DNA of 64,000 nt from contig JAFVBC010000028.1 of NCBI GenBank assembly GCA_017480185.1, forward strand, positions 1 to 64,000. Reading direction: 5' to 3'. How positions within the stretch are numbered: the first letter of the stretch is position 1; each line of letters starts with the position of its first letter. This document shows, one piece after another, positions 25,226-33,749 of the stretch. This stretch comes from Bacteroidales bacterium. GTDB lineage: Bacteria > Bacteroidota > Bacteroidia > Bacteroidales > P3. The notes under the pieces are model-generated. The model made no database searches and was not told the DNA's origin. It saw only the letters and a list, made by a program, of their open reading frames with translations. Both the position numbers and the translations under genes were made by a program.

Positions 25226-26260
25226 TTAACCATTAATTGTTATTCTCCAGTATCCGGTCTTGTTGCTACCCACACGCACAATGAGTCCAGTATCGCGCAA
25301 TACGGAAATATGTTTGCGCACCATTCGGTCGCTTATGCCCAGTGCCTGTCCCATCTCATTTGAAGTGATGTTGGGTGTTTGCTTGATGAGTGCATACACA
25401 TCCCACACAGCATCCGAAAGCTCAGGATGTTTATTTCTTAATTTATTAGGAACTTTATTAGGAGTTTTATTAGGAACAGACTCCGGCACTTTATCAGGAA
25501 GGGGCTCTCCTTGATGTGCCTTCAATGTCTTGTATATCTCGTCCAGCATAAAGTCGATAAAGGGGCCCGACTGACCTGCATTGGTGCTGGCGGTGATAGC
25601 ATCATAATAGGATTGTTGGTTGGCGTACACCATATTCTCCACAGGCAGATGCTCGAAGAGCGGATGCAACTTGCCAAGTATTAGTGACTGCCACAACCTC
25701 CCTGTTCTTCCATTGCCGTCGACGAATGGGTGGATAAACTCAAACTCGTAGTGGAACACACACGAGCGGATGAGCAGATGGTCTTTCGATTGCTTCAGCC
25801 AGCTGAACAGGTCTCTCATCAGCATCGGCACTCGGTCGGCAGGTGGGGCAAGATGCACCAATCCTTTTTCGCCGAATACCCCCACGCCGCCACTGCGATA
25901 GCACCCAGCATCGTCTACCAGTGCCTGCATCATCACCCCATGCGCTTTCAGCAGGTCTTTCTCCTGGAAGGCATCAAGTGTGGGGTAAAGTTCGTATGTC
26001 TTGATAGCGTTTTTCACTTCCTGAATCTGACGTATGGGAGCTACGACTGTCTTGCCGTCGATGATGTCGCTCACTTGAGTCTCTGACAAGGAATTGCCTT
26101 CAATGGCCAGCGACGAGTGGATAGTCTTGATGCGATTGACTTTCCTCAACCGCAGGCCGTCCTCCTGTTCCAGACGAATTGCGTAACGTTCTATCATACC
26201 AGCTATTTCTGCTATCAGGTTGACAGCCTTTGCACTTATGGTGAATGGTGGTGTATACAT
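25226..26260 (-). CDS. Fic-family AMP-transferase with winged-helix C-terminus
   Basis: A 344-residue Fic protein, predicted to move AMP (or another nucleotide moiety) from a nucleotide onto a target protein. The catalytic motif H177-PFVDGNGRTGR is complete. An N-terminal autoinhibitory helix is present as S50-LAI-E54-G55, matching (S/T)xxxE(G/N), so it is a self-inhibited class II Fic with no separate antitoxin. After the Fic core comes a repetitive linker of VPNK units (about 262-278) and a C-terminal winged helix (ITSNEMGQALGISDRMVRKHISVL). It sits between hsdS and hsdR with gaps of 11 and 7 bases, so it is part of the restriction operon. ATG 26260 (MYTPPFTISAKA) fits the family start better than the upstream ATG, which lies in hsdS sequence. 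Confidence 0.93.
   Translation of the reverse strand: MYTPPFTISAKAVNLIAEIAGMIERYAIRLEQEDGLRLRKVNRIKTIHSSLAIEGNSLSETQVSDIIDGKTVVAPIRQIQEVKNAIKTYELYPTLDAFQEKDLLKAHGVMMQALVDDAGCYRSGGVGVFGEKGLVHLAPPADRVPMLMRDLFSWLKQSKDHLLIRSCVFHYEFEFIHPFVDGNGRTGRLWQSLILGKLHPLFEHLPVENMVYANQQSYYDAITASTNAGQSGPFIDFMLDEIYKTLKAHQGEPLPDKVPESVPNKTPNKVPNKLRNKHPELSDAVWDVYALIKQTPNITSNEMGQALGISDRMVRKHISVLRDTGLIVRVGSNKTGYWRITING
25442..25501. repeat. 12-base tandem repeat inside fic
   Basis: TTTATTAGGAAC, TTTATTAGGAGT, TTTATTAGGAAC lie head to tail at 25442-25477, then a diverged unit, then TTTATCAGGAAG (25490-25501). Each unit encodes four residues of the (V/T)PNK type in the Fic linker, so copy-number changes keep the frame. 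Confidence 0.9.
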
Positions 26261-26271
26261 ATTTCCCTTAA

Positions 26272-27393
26272 TTATCTGTCTGTTTCCAATGAGCCTTTGA
26301 TAAGAATCGGACAGAGATTGTTCAGTTGTTCTTTCAGTTGAGTGGCAATTCGCTGGCGCTCGATATAACACTTGTGGATTTTGACTATCTCACGCTGTAC
26401 AGATATGTCTGGAATTGGAATTGCAACATCATTCATGTCATCCATAGTAAAGACTTCTCTAGCACTGCCCCATGAATTGAACCGCGCATAGCGGTCGAAC
26501 TCTAGACGATCGAAATACATGAAAAGAAACTCTGGAAGTAATACTTTTGTATCTTTCACTCTAAAAACAGTATATGCCGATGATACGATGTGGGTATCTT
26601 TGGAATCATTATAAGCAAGGGTGATTTTCTCTCCATTACGTGATGTCACAGGAACAAATACAAAGTATTCTGGTTTCACCACGAAGTAAGATGCTAATGA
26701 AACGCCAGCCATATCTGCTTTTGTGTCAATGAACTTCTTTTCAATAGAGACTCCACGAAGATTTTTCAAAGTATAAACACCTTCGCTATTCCTCTCGTCG
26801 CACACTTCTAAGAATGCTCCTATTTTCATTTTTTCATGTTCGGCTATCAATTTATCCAAGTATCCATCACATACAAGTTTCAATTCTTCCGCCTTGCTTT
26901 GATAGGCAGCAAGATTGTTTTGGAGAGCCAAATAAACCTGGGCGTATTTCCGTTGCTGCTCGATGGAGGGAAGAGTAATGTCAATATCACAAAAGCGTTC
27001 CCAATCTAAGTTTGAACGGATACTTCCATCGCTACAGAAAGCCCCAAAACGGTCTTTCTCTTTTGACAGGAAAAGCATGAAGAAATATTCTGGAATAACG
27101 ATGTCTTCTCTTGATACTTCAAAGGTTGTATAAGCAGGGGATACGATTATAGGCTCTTCACCATTATACATACTGATTCGAATGCATTCGTCTCTTCCTG
27201 TCTGCATGCCACTAAATACAAAACGTTTCTTTCGAACCACTTTGTATTTTGATTCGTCAAGTCCTTCTGTGTTAGCCCAGGTAGGCATAAACTCTTTGTT
27301 TATATTCAGTCCGTAAAAACTGGTATAGCCAAAAGAATTACGCTCATCACAAGTTGAGATTAATTCGCTTATCTTATATCTACTCAATCTCAT
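26272..27393 (-). CDS. hsdS: Type I restriction enzyme, S (specificity) subunit
   Basis: About 373 residues; it sets the DNA target of the HsdM/HsdR complex. Two target-recognition domains each end in a helical spacer: the first spacer is about 150-190 (QQRKYAQVYLALQNNLAAYQSKAEEL), the second about 340-372 (QREIVKIHKCYIERQRIATQLKEQL). Both halves open with the same motif, CDERNSFGYTSFYGLNI near residue 15 and CDERNSEGVYTLKNLRGVSI near 197, showing the family's internal duplication. ATG 27393 (MRLSRYKISEL) overlaps the end of hsdM by 14 bases, so translation is coupled. No second hsdS cassette or inverted repeats for shuffling are seen. Confidence 0.92.
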   Translation of the reverse strand: MRLSRYKISELISTCDERNSFGYTSFYGLNINKEFMPTWANTEGLDESKYKVVRKKRFVFSGMQTGRDECIRISMYNGEEPIIVSPAYTTFEVSREDIVIPEYFFMLFLSKEKDRFGAFCSDGSIRSNLDWERFCDIDITLPSIEQQRKYAQVYLALQNNLAAYQSKAEELKLVCDGYLDKLIAEHEKMKIGAFLEVCDERNSEGVYTLKNLRGVSIEKKFIDTKADMAGVSLASYFVVKPEYFVFVPVTSRNGEKITLAYNDSKDTHIVSSAYTVFRVKDTKVLLPEFLFMYFDRLEFDRYARFNSWGSAREVFTMDDMNDVAIPIPDISVQREIVKIHKCYIERQRIATQLKEQLNNLCPILIKGSLETDR

Positions 27394-28984
27394 AGCCAAT
27401 ACCATTAAACGCCTCTTCAAGCATACGCTGCGATTCCTTCTCGCGTTGCATCAGTTCTTTCATCTCCTGCTGAATGCGAGCCATCTCTTTCGGATAGTCT
27501 ATCTCCAAGTCGTGGTCTATGAACTCGATGTATTTGCTGGGTACAAGCGTCCAGCCGTTCTGCTCTATCTCCTCAATGCACACGCTGCGGTATTGCTCTG
27601 GCTCAGCGAAGTGGGTGCCGTCAGTTCCTTCTGACTGCCACTCGTGGTAAATATCAGCCACACGCTGAATCTGCTCCGCGACGAGTTGCACCTTCTTCTT
27701 CTGTTCCCCCTTGACGGCATTCTCATTCCACTGGCGCAGGTCCATAAAGAGTATTTCATGCTCGCGGTTGCGGAGCGTGCGCCCATGATACAAGCCACCT
27801 TTCTTGTTCTGATTCAGTATCCAGAAGGTGACGCTGATGTCTGTGGTAATAAACAGCTCTCGAGGCAGAATGATGATGGCTTCCACCTTGTCGTTCTTTA
27901 TCAACCGCTTACGGATTTCGAGGGCATCTGTATCACCAAGGGCACCATTAGCCAAAAGGAATCCAGCCACACCAGAAAGCGGTTTCAAGTGAGAAAGCAT
28001 GTGGAGAATCCAAGCGTAGTTGGCATTGCTCTCTGGTGGAGCGCCATAGTCTGTCCAACGGGCATCCGTGCTCAAATTGTCATTCCACCAGCCTTTCAAG
28101 TTGAAGGGTGGATTCGCCATGATGTAGTCGAAGTAAAGCCCCTTGTGCAAATCGTTGGTGAAAGTAGAATCGCTTTCAGCACCAAGGTTATGGCTGATGC
28201 CCCGCAGGGCCAGGTTCATCTTCGCCAGTCTATAGGTTGCAGCCTCTTTCTCCTGGCCATAGACATTGATGCGACTGATGTCCCCCTGCTTGGCTTTCAC
28301 CAAATCTGTACTTTGGATAAACATACCACCCGAACCACAGCATGGGTCGTAGAGTGTACCGTCGAATGGCTCAATGACGGTGGCTATCAGCTGCACCACG
28401 TCGTGGGGCGTATAGAACTCACCCTCTTCTTTGGTGGCATTCACGGCAAACTCTTTTAGGAAGTACTCATACACACGACCTATCAAGTCTTTCTCTTCGC
28501 CAAAGGTCTTGTGGCTAATCTTGTTGACCTCATCCACTATCTTCTTCATGTCGTTGGCGCCAAGGTTGCGCTGGGTAAACGTACCTTCCACGAAACAGCC
28601 TTTCAGCGTTGGGTTGGTCTCGCCAATGCTACGCAAAGCCGTATCAAGAGCCACATTAAGTTGTGGAGCAGCCGTGTTGATGATGGTAGACCATCGTGCC
28701 TCTACAGGCAGGTCGAATGTGCCATCAGTAAAGGTCGCATCGTCGAAGAAAGCCTTGATGATCTCTTCTTTGTCTGGGTCAAGACCCTCATCCTTAAGTT
28801 TCTGGCGCAGATTGGCCACACCATCTTCGTACTTTTCTCCGATGAACCGTAGGAACACAAGCGTCAGCATCATGTCTCGCTTCTCAAAGAACGAGCCAGA
28901 GTTCTTGGCCTGCCTCAATATATCTCTGCACTTGAACAGTATGTTGTCAAGATTCAGCGTTTCTTCCTTTACTTTTTTTGCCAT
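27380..28984 (-). CDS. hsdM: Type I restriction enzyme, M (N6-adenine methyltransferase) subunit
   Basis: A 534-residue adenine-N6 DNA methyltransferase. It has an N-terminal helical domain (LFKCRDILRQAKNSGSFFEKRD), SAM motif I DPCCGSGGMF (about 213-222), catalytic motif NPPF in YIMANPPFNLKGWW (about 290), and a C-terminal coiled segment that holds HsdS. First gene of the hsdM-hsdS-fic-hsdR operon; no clear TAnnTTTG promoter could be picked upstream. Confidence 0.96.
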   Translation of the reverse strand: MAKKVKEETLNLDNILFKCRDILRQAKNSGSFFEKRDMMLTLVFLRFIGEKYEDGVANLRQKLKDEGLDPDKEEIIKAFFDDATFTDGTFDLPVEARWSTIINTAAPQLNVALDTALRSIGETNPTLKGCFVEGTFTQRNLGANDMKKIVDEVNKISHKTFGEEKDLIGRVYEYFLKEFAVNATKEEGEFYTPHDVVQLIATVIEPFDGTLYDPCCGSGGMFIQSTDLVKAKQGDISRINVYGQEKEAATYRLAKMNLALRGISHNLGAESDSTFTNDLHKGLYFDYIMANPPFNLKGWWNDNLSTDARWTDYGAPPESNANYAWILHMLSHLKPLSGVAGFLLANGALGDTDALEIRKRLIKNDKVEAIIILPRELFITTDISVTFWILNQNKKGGLYHGRTLRNREHEILFMDLRQWNENAVKGEQKKKVQLVAEQIQRVADIYHEWQSEGTDGTHFAEPEQYRSVCIEEIEQNGWTLVPSKYIEFIDHDLEIDYPKEMARIQQEMKELMQREKESQRMLEEAFNGIGYEIE

Positions 28985-29091
28985 ATCATAATTCTTCTAT
29001 TGGTCATTGCTTCATTCCAAATGCTTTCTGAGACTGCTGTCATTTCCCTATCTGCATAAAACTCTGTTTACAATCCATCCAAGAGACAACA

Positions 29092-29126
29092 CCAGCAGGG
29101 ATGTCTAAATAGGCTTCCCTGCTGGG
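29092..29126. other. Strong hairpin between hsdM and purL
   Basis: CCAGCAGGGA and TCCCTGCTGG form a 10-pair stem around a 14-base loop. Neither side carries a T-run, so it is not a clear intrinsic terminator. It is the only structure in the 174 bases between the island and purL. Confidence 0.55.
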
Positions 29127-29158
29127 ACATGTATTGTGCGCATGCTATGGCAGTATGC

Positions 29159-32100
29159 CTATTTGAAGTATGCTACTCCGCTTTCGAAGATTAGTTGGTC
29201 ATCGGGGTAGTGTACATTGATGGCACTTCCGTTGGTGCGACGCTCGCTGTGCCCCATCTTGCCGAGCACTCGGCCGTCGGGGCTGGTGATGCCCTCAATG
29301 GCCATGTATGAGCCGTTGGGGTTGTATTCTTCGTCCATGGTGGGTATGCCCTGCATGTCGCAATATTGCGTAGCTACCTGCCCATTGGTAAACAATTGCT
29401 CAATGCAAGCCTGTGGTGCCACAAAGCGTCCTTCGCCGTGCGAGATGGGTATGGCTCGTATCTCGCCTGGCTCTATCATACGCAGCCAAGGGCTGAGGTT
29501 GGATGTTATGCGGGTGTAGGCAATCTTACTCTGATGGCGACCGATGGTATTGAATGTCAGTGTGGGAGCATCGTCAGACTGTGGACGTATTTCGCCGTAG
29601 GGCACAAGTCCAAGCTTAATCAAGGCTTGGAAGCCGTTGCAGATGCCGAGCATCAGTCCGTCGCGCTTTTGCAGAAGCTCCATGATGGCATCGGCTATTT
29701 GGGGATTACGGAAGACACTGGTGATGAACTTGGCACTACCCTCAGGCTCGTCGCCAGCAGAGAACCCTCCTGGCAGCATCACAATCTGGCTGCGACGTAT
29801 GGCGTTGACATAGGCATCTACGCTCTCGCGTATTTGGTCGCCGTTTTGGTTGCGGAAGACAATGATCTCCGTTTCGGCACCAGCACGTTCGAAAGCGCGT
29901 GCCGAGTCAAGTTCGCAGTTGGTACCTGGAAATGCGGGAATGAAGACGTGGGGCCGAGCAGCCTTGTGGTGGCACTGGTAGATGGTGTCGAATCTTTTGG
30001 GAGCAGTGGTAGCAATCGCAGTGGGACGGTTGCCAGTCTTGGTTGGAAATACACCCTCAAGTGGTTTCTGCCAGGCTGCGAGAGCGTCGTCTATGCTGAC
30101 TTTCTCGCCAGCTACTTCAAATACGGGTTCATCAATCACACTACCAATTGTGTGGCTGCGGAATGGCATCTGCTCTGCTGCAAAATCGTGCGCCACCTCA
30201 ATCACGATGTTGCCGTAGTTTCGGGCTGTAAGTTCGGTAGCATCTGTTACCGCCAGGCGCACACCTTTCTTGTTGCCGAATGCCATTTTGCTGACAGCCT
30301 CTATCAGTCCACCGAATCCAACAACATAGGTAGAGAGCACTTTCCCGTCGAGAATGGCGTTGTGCAAGCCCTTGTATTGCGTCATCGCATCGTCATAGTC
30401 GGGCATGCCGTATTCGGTGCTCTTAACATCAAGCAACAGCAGATGACTATTGCCACCTTTGAGTTCAGGACTGACTATATGGTTCAGTTTACCCAAGCCT
30501 ACGGCAAACGAGCATAATGTGGGTGGTACGTCGATGTCGTTGAATGTGCCAGACATCGAGTCCTTACCACCGATAGAGGGTAATTTAAGACCCATCTGTG
30601 CATTGTAGGCACCCAACAGGGCACTGAAAGGTTCGCCCCAGCGATAGGGATCGGCACCCAGTTTCTTGAAGTATTCTTGGAACGTGAGACGCACACGGCT
30701 GGCATCGCCACCAGCGGCGGCAATCTTGGCCACGCTGTTCACCACATTCCACGCTGCACCGTGGAATGGACTCCACGACATGAGGTAGGGGTCGAGACCG
30801 TATGACATCAGGGTTACGAGGTCGCATTCCTGATTCATCAAAGGCAATGTGGCAGCCATCACTTGGGTTGGAGTCATCTGGTAGAGACCACCGAATGGCA
30901 TCAGTACGCTGCGAGCACCAATGCTGCTGTCGAACATCTCAACCAAGCCTTTTTGTGAGCACACATTTAGGTCGGCGAGTGTCTGTAGCCAAAGGGACTT
31001 GATGTTTTGTTGCGGCTGTGGCTCAGCGGTGCATTCAATCTTTTGGGGCATCTTAACACGCACCGTAGTCGTCTGATGGGCACCGTTGGTGTCGATGAAT
31101 CGACGGCTGAGGTTGACAATCTCTTTGCCACGCCAGCTGATGACCATGCGTGGATCCTCGGTAACGGTAGCCACAACGGTGGCTTCAAGATTCTCTTCGT
31201 CGGCGTAGCGCAACATTGCATCGACGTCTTTCGGGTCTACCACCACTGCCATACGCTCTTGGCTTTCGCTGATGGCAAGTTCGGTGCCGTCCAATCCGGC
31301 GTATTTTTTGGGGACACGATCAAGGTTTATTTGAAGACCATCGGCCAATTCGCCTATGGCTACGCTCACGCCGCCAGCGCCAAAGTCGTTGCACTTCTTT
31401 ATCAGAGAGGAGACCTCTTCGCGACGGAATAGGCGTTGAATTTTACGCTCGGTGGGGGCATTGCCTTTTTGAACCTCGGCACCGCACGTGGTGAGGCTGG
31501 CTGTGGTGTGGCTTTTGCTGGAGCCCGTGGCACCACCACACCCGTCGCGACCAGTGCGACCACCCAGCAGTATGATGACGTCGCCAGGGTCGGAGGTGAG
31601 GCGTTTCACCGCACGGCGAGGGGCAGCGGCAATCACTGCGCCTATCTCCATGCGTTTGGCTACATAGCCTGGATGGTATATCTCGTTGACCAACCCCGTG
31701 GCAAGACCAATCTGATTGCCGTAGGAGGAGTAGCCACGAGCTGCGGTGGTAACAATCTTGCGCTGCGGAAGTTTGCCTGGCAGTGTCTCGTTCAAAGGCC
31801 GAGTGGGGTCGGCAGCACCAGTAACACGCATGGCTTGGTAGACATAGGTGCGGCCACTCAGAGGGTCGCGTATGCATCCGCCAAGGCAGGTGGCAGCACC
31901 ACCAAAGGGCTCAATCTCGGTGGGGTGGTTGTGGGTCTCGTTCTTAAAGTTGATGAGCCACTCTTCTTCTTTACCGTCCACTTTGACGGGCACCACTATG
32001 GAGCAGGCATTTATCTCGTCGCTCTTCTCCTGGTCGTCCAGCAATCCCATGCTCTTCAGCCGTTTGGCAGCAAGGGTGCCAATATCCATCAAGCACACAT

Positions 32101-32905
32101 GTTTGTCGGTTCGTCCAGCATACTGCTCGCGGTGGTCGGACAAGTATTGTTGGAAAGCGCCCTCGATTAGGGGTCTGTAATAGCCATCGTCGAACTGTAC
32201 ATCCTTCAACTCAGTAGCGAAGGTGGTGTGGCGGCAGTGGTCGCTCCAGTAGGTGTCAAGCACCCGTATCTCTGTCATGGTGGGGTCGCGGTGTTCCTCG
32301 TCGTGGAAATAACGCTGTATGTGTAGGAAATCGGCGAATGTCATAGCCAATCCGAGACTGGCGTAGAGCTCTTGCAGTTGCTCTTGAGCCATGTCTTTGA
32401 AGCCGTTCAGTATGGCCACACCGGCGGGCTCTTCGTAGCGCTCTTCAAGGGTTGTGGGCTTCGGGCCATCGGCACGACGGCTATCCACTGGGTTGACACA
32501 GTGTGCCACCACCGCCTCGCGTTGTTTGTCGCTGAGTGTTCCACTAATGACGTAGGTGGTTGCCGAGCGTATGATGGGGTGCTCGCTGTCGCACAGCAGT
32601 TGCACGCATTGCTCGGCGCTGTCGGCGCGTTGGTCGAACTGGCCAGGCAGATACTCTACCGTGAAGCAGAAGTCGCCCTCTTTATGTGGGAAAGTCTCCT
32701 CGTACACGTCGTCGACGGGTGGCTCGCTAAACACGGTGCCTTTGGCGCGCTCAAAGGTTTCGTTGCTCACGTTCTCAATGTCGTAGCGAATCAGTACGCG
32801 CACGGCCTCGGCTTCGATGCCGAGATATTCGTTCATCTCCGTTTTCAGTTCGTTGGCCTTGACAGCATAGGGAGCCTTTTTCTCTACGTATATCCTTCTA
32901 ACCAT
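29159..32905 (-). CDS. purL: Phosphoribosylformylglycinamidine synthase (large, single-chain)
   Basis: About 1248 residues, the long form that fuses synthetase and glutaminase; it makes FGAM from FGAR, glutamine and ATP in purine synthesis. Seen: linker and synthetase halves (ETHNHPTEIEPFGGAATCLGGCIRD; GDVIILLGGRTGRDGCGGATGSSKSH; GVSVAIGELADGL) and a C-terminal class I glutaminase with AFPGTNCELDSARAFERAG, PGGFSAGDEPEGSAKF, nucleophile C1089 in LGICNGFQALIKLG and a histidine in PISHGEGRFVA. ATG 32905 (MVRRIYVEKKAPYAV) is chosen over the upstream ATG within the spacer. It follows the acyltransferase gene by 13 bases, probably as one transcript. Confidence 0.96.
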   Translation of the reverse strand: MVRRIYVEKKAPYAVKANELKTEMNEYLGIEAEAVRVLIRYDIENVSNETFERAKGTVFSEPPVDDVYEETFPHKEGDFCFTVEYLPGQFDQRADSAEQCVQLLCDSEHPIIRSATTYVISGTLSDKQREAVVAHCVNPVDSRRADGPKPTTLEERYEEPAGVAILNGFKDMAQEQLQELYASLGLAMTFADFLHIQRYFHDEEHRDPTMTEIRVLDTYWSDHCRHTTFATELKDVQFDDGYYRPLIEGAFQQYLSDHREQYAGRTDKHVCLMDIGTLAAKRLKSMGLLDDQEKSDEINACSIVVPVKVDGKEEEWLINFKNETHNHPTEIEPFGGAATCLGGCIRDPLSGRTYVYQAMRVTGAADPTRPLNETLPGKLPQRKIVTTAARGYSSYGNQIGLATGLVNEIYHPGYVAKRMEIGAVIAAAPRRAVKRLTSDPGDVIILLGGRTGRDGCGGATGSSKSHTTASLTTCGAEVQKGNAPTERKIQRLFRREEVSSLIKKCNDFGAGGVSVAIGELADGLQINLDRVPKKYAGLDGTELAISESQERMAVVVDPKDVDAMLRYADEENLEATVVATVTEDPRMVISWRGKEIVNLSRRFIDTNGAHQTTTVRVKMPQKIECTAEPQPQQNIKSLWLQTLADLNVCSQKGLVEMFDSSIGARSVLMPFGGLYQMTPTQVMAATLPLMNQECDLVTLMSYGLDPYLMSWSPFHGAAWNVVNSVAKIAAAGGDASRVRLTFQEYFKKLGADPYRWGEPFSALLGAYNAQMGLKLPSIGGKDSMSGTFNDIDVPPTLCSFAVGLGKLNHIVSPELKGGNSHLLLLDVKSTEYGMPDYDDAMTQYKGLHNAILDGKVLSTYVVGFGGLIEAVSKMAFGNKKGVRLAVTDATELTARNYGNIVIEVAHDFAAEQMPFRSHTIGSVIDEPVFEVAGEKVSIDDALAAWQKPLEGVFPTKTGNRPTAIATTAPKRFDTIYQCHHKAARPHVFIPAFPGTNCELDSARAFERAGAETEIIVFRNQNGDQIRESVDAYVNAIRRSQIVMLPGGFSAGDEPEGSAKFITSVFRNPQIADAIMELLQKRDGLMLGICNGFQALIKLGLVPYGEIRPQSDDAPTLTFNTIGRHQSKIAYTRITSNLSPWLRMIEPGEIRAIPISHGEGRFVAPQACIEQLFTNGQVATQYCDMQGIPTMDEEYNPNGSYMAIEGITSPDGRVLGKMGHSERRTNGSAINVHYPDDQLIFESGVAYFK

Positions 32906-32918
32906 ATTGTTTTGAGTG

Positions 32919-33497
32919 TTATTTTGTTGCTTGAATATCGGTTGGTTCAATGAAGTTTTCTGGATGTTTGGCCATGCTTTTATTGAAAGCCGAGCGCACC
33001 TTTAGCAGGTCGGCTTCAAAATTGTCGGTTGGCCAAATGGCTTCGCCAAGGCCTATTTCGTGGTGGCCAAAGTCGATATAGGCTGGCACAATAGGCACTT
33101 TGGCGCGGCGAGCAATCTCCCAAAAACCACGTTTCCAGTGGCGGGTTGGTTTGCGAGTGCCCTCGGGAGTGATGGCCAGGCTGAATGTGTCGCCTTGGGC
33201 AAACCTCTCAACGGCTATGTCGACAATGCCGTTGTGGCGGTTACCACGGTCAATGGGGATGCAACCCAAGTGGCGCAGCAGGCCGCCCAAAGGCCAGCGA
33301 AAGAATTCTTTTTTGATGAAAATATGCCCTTCTACATCGAGTGCCCACAGGTAGGCCGCCCCCACCATAAAGTCGGCAGCCGAGGTGTGGGGAGCCACAG
33401 CAAACACGCATCGATTCAGTTCGGGACGACTGCCGCGAGGGGGAAGGTGCAGTTTCCATCCGCCTAACCTCACAATGCAAATCCATATTTTTTTCAT
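32919..33497 (-). CDS. 1-acyl-glycerol-3-phosphate acyltransferase-family protein
   Basis: A 192-residue acyltransferase of the PlsC type. The catalytic H37-x4-D42 (APHTSAADF) and the glycerophosphate-binding block P111-EGTR (ITPEGTRKPTRHWKRGF) are present, as is GCIPIDRGN. It probably acylates a lysophospholipid or similar lipid at the inner membrane; its short length fits the compact Bacteroidales PlsC-like group. The start codon is 8 bases after a -7 element (TAACTTTG on the minus strand, 33513-33506), so its mRNA should be leaderless. Confidence 0.88.
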   Translation of the reverse strand: MKKIWICIVRLGGWKLHLPPRGSRPELNRCVFAVAPHTSAADFMVGAAYLWALDVEGHIFIKKEFFRWPLGGLLRHLGCIPIDRGNRHNGIVDIAVERFAQGDTFSLAITPEGTRKPTRHWKRGFWEIARRAKVPIVPAYIDFGHHEIGLGEAIWPTDNFEADLLKVRSAFNKSMAKHPENFIEPTDIQATK

Positions 33498-33505
33498 AAC
33501 TTTTG

Positions 33506-33513
33506 CAAAGTTA
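33506..33513 (-). promoter_or_regulatory. -7 element of the acyltransferase-purL operon
   Basis: TAACTTTG on the minus strand. Only CAAAAGTT separates it from the ATG, leaving no room for a ribosome-binding site after the expected transcription start. Confidence 0.7.
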
Positions 33514-33586
33514 CGCTTTTTTAAGCGTTCGTGCTCGTGTGCGCGAGCGAAGGCGTAAAACTATCCCTAAACCCATCCATAAAGTA

Positions 33587-33686
33587 GGCATCAAGTAGGG
33601 CTCAACTTCGGCCGTTCTTCAGTCGTTCTTCAGTTGTTCTTCAGTTGTTGACTGAAGAACAACTGAAGAACGGCCTTACTTGAGCC
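33587..33686. repeat. TTCTTCAGT palindromic repeat, copy C
   Basis: The left arm has three GTTCTTCAGT units and ends GGCATCAAGTAGGGC; the right arm has two (GACTGAAGAAC, AACTGAAGAAC) and ends CGGCCTTACTTGAGCC. It carries the TCAACTTCG insert also seen in copy A. It sits in the divergent space between the acyltransferase and ansA. Confidence 0.9.
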
Positions 33687-33749
33687 TTGGTTGACCTTTT
33701 TTTGCAACGAGGATAAAATAAACGTTTGGCGGGTGCGTTAACCCGATGT

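Noticed and set aside
29092..29126. Hairpin between hsdM and purL as right end of the island (attachment site)
   Set aside because: No matching repeat is seen at the hsdR edge near 21710 and no integrase is present.
29366..30517. 383-residue plus-strand frame inside purL
   Set aside because: Entirely antisense to the glutaminase half of PurL, with no start signals or recognisable domain.
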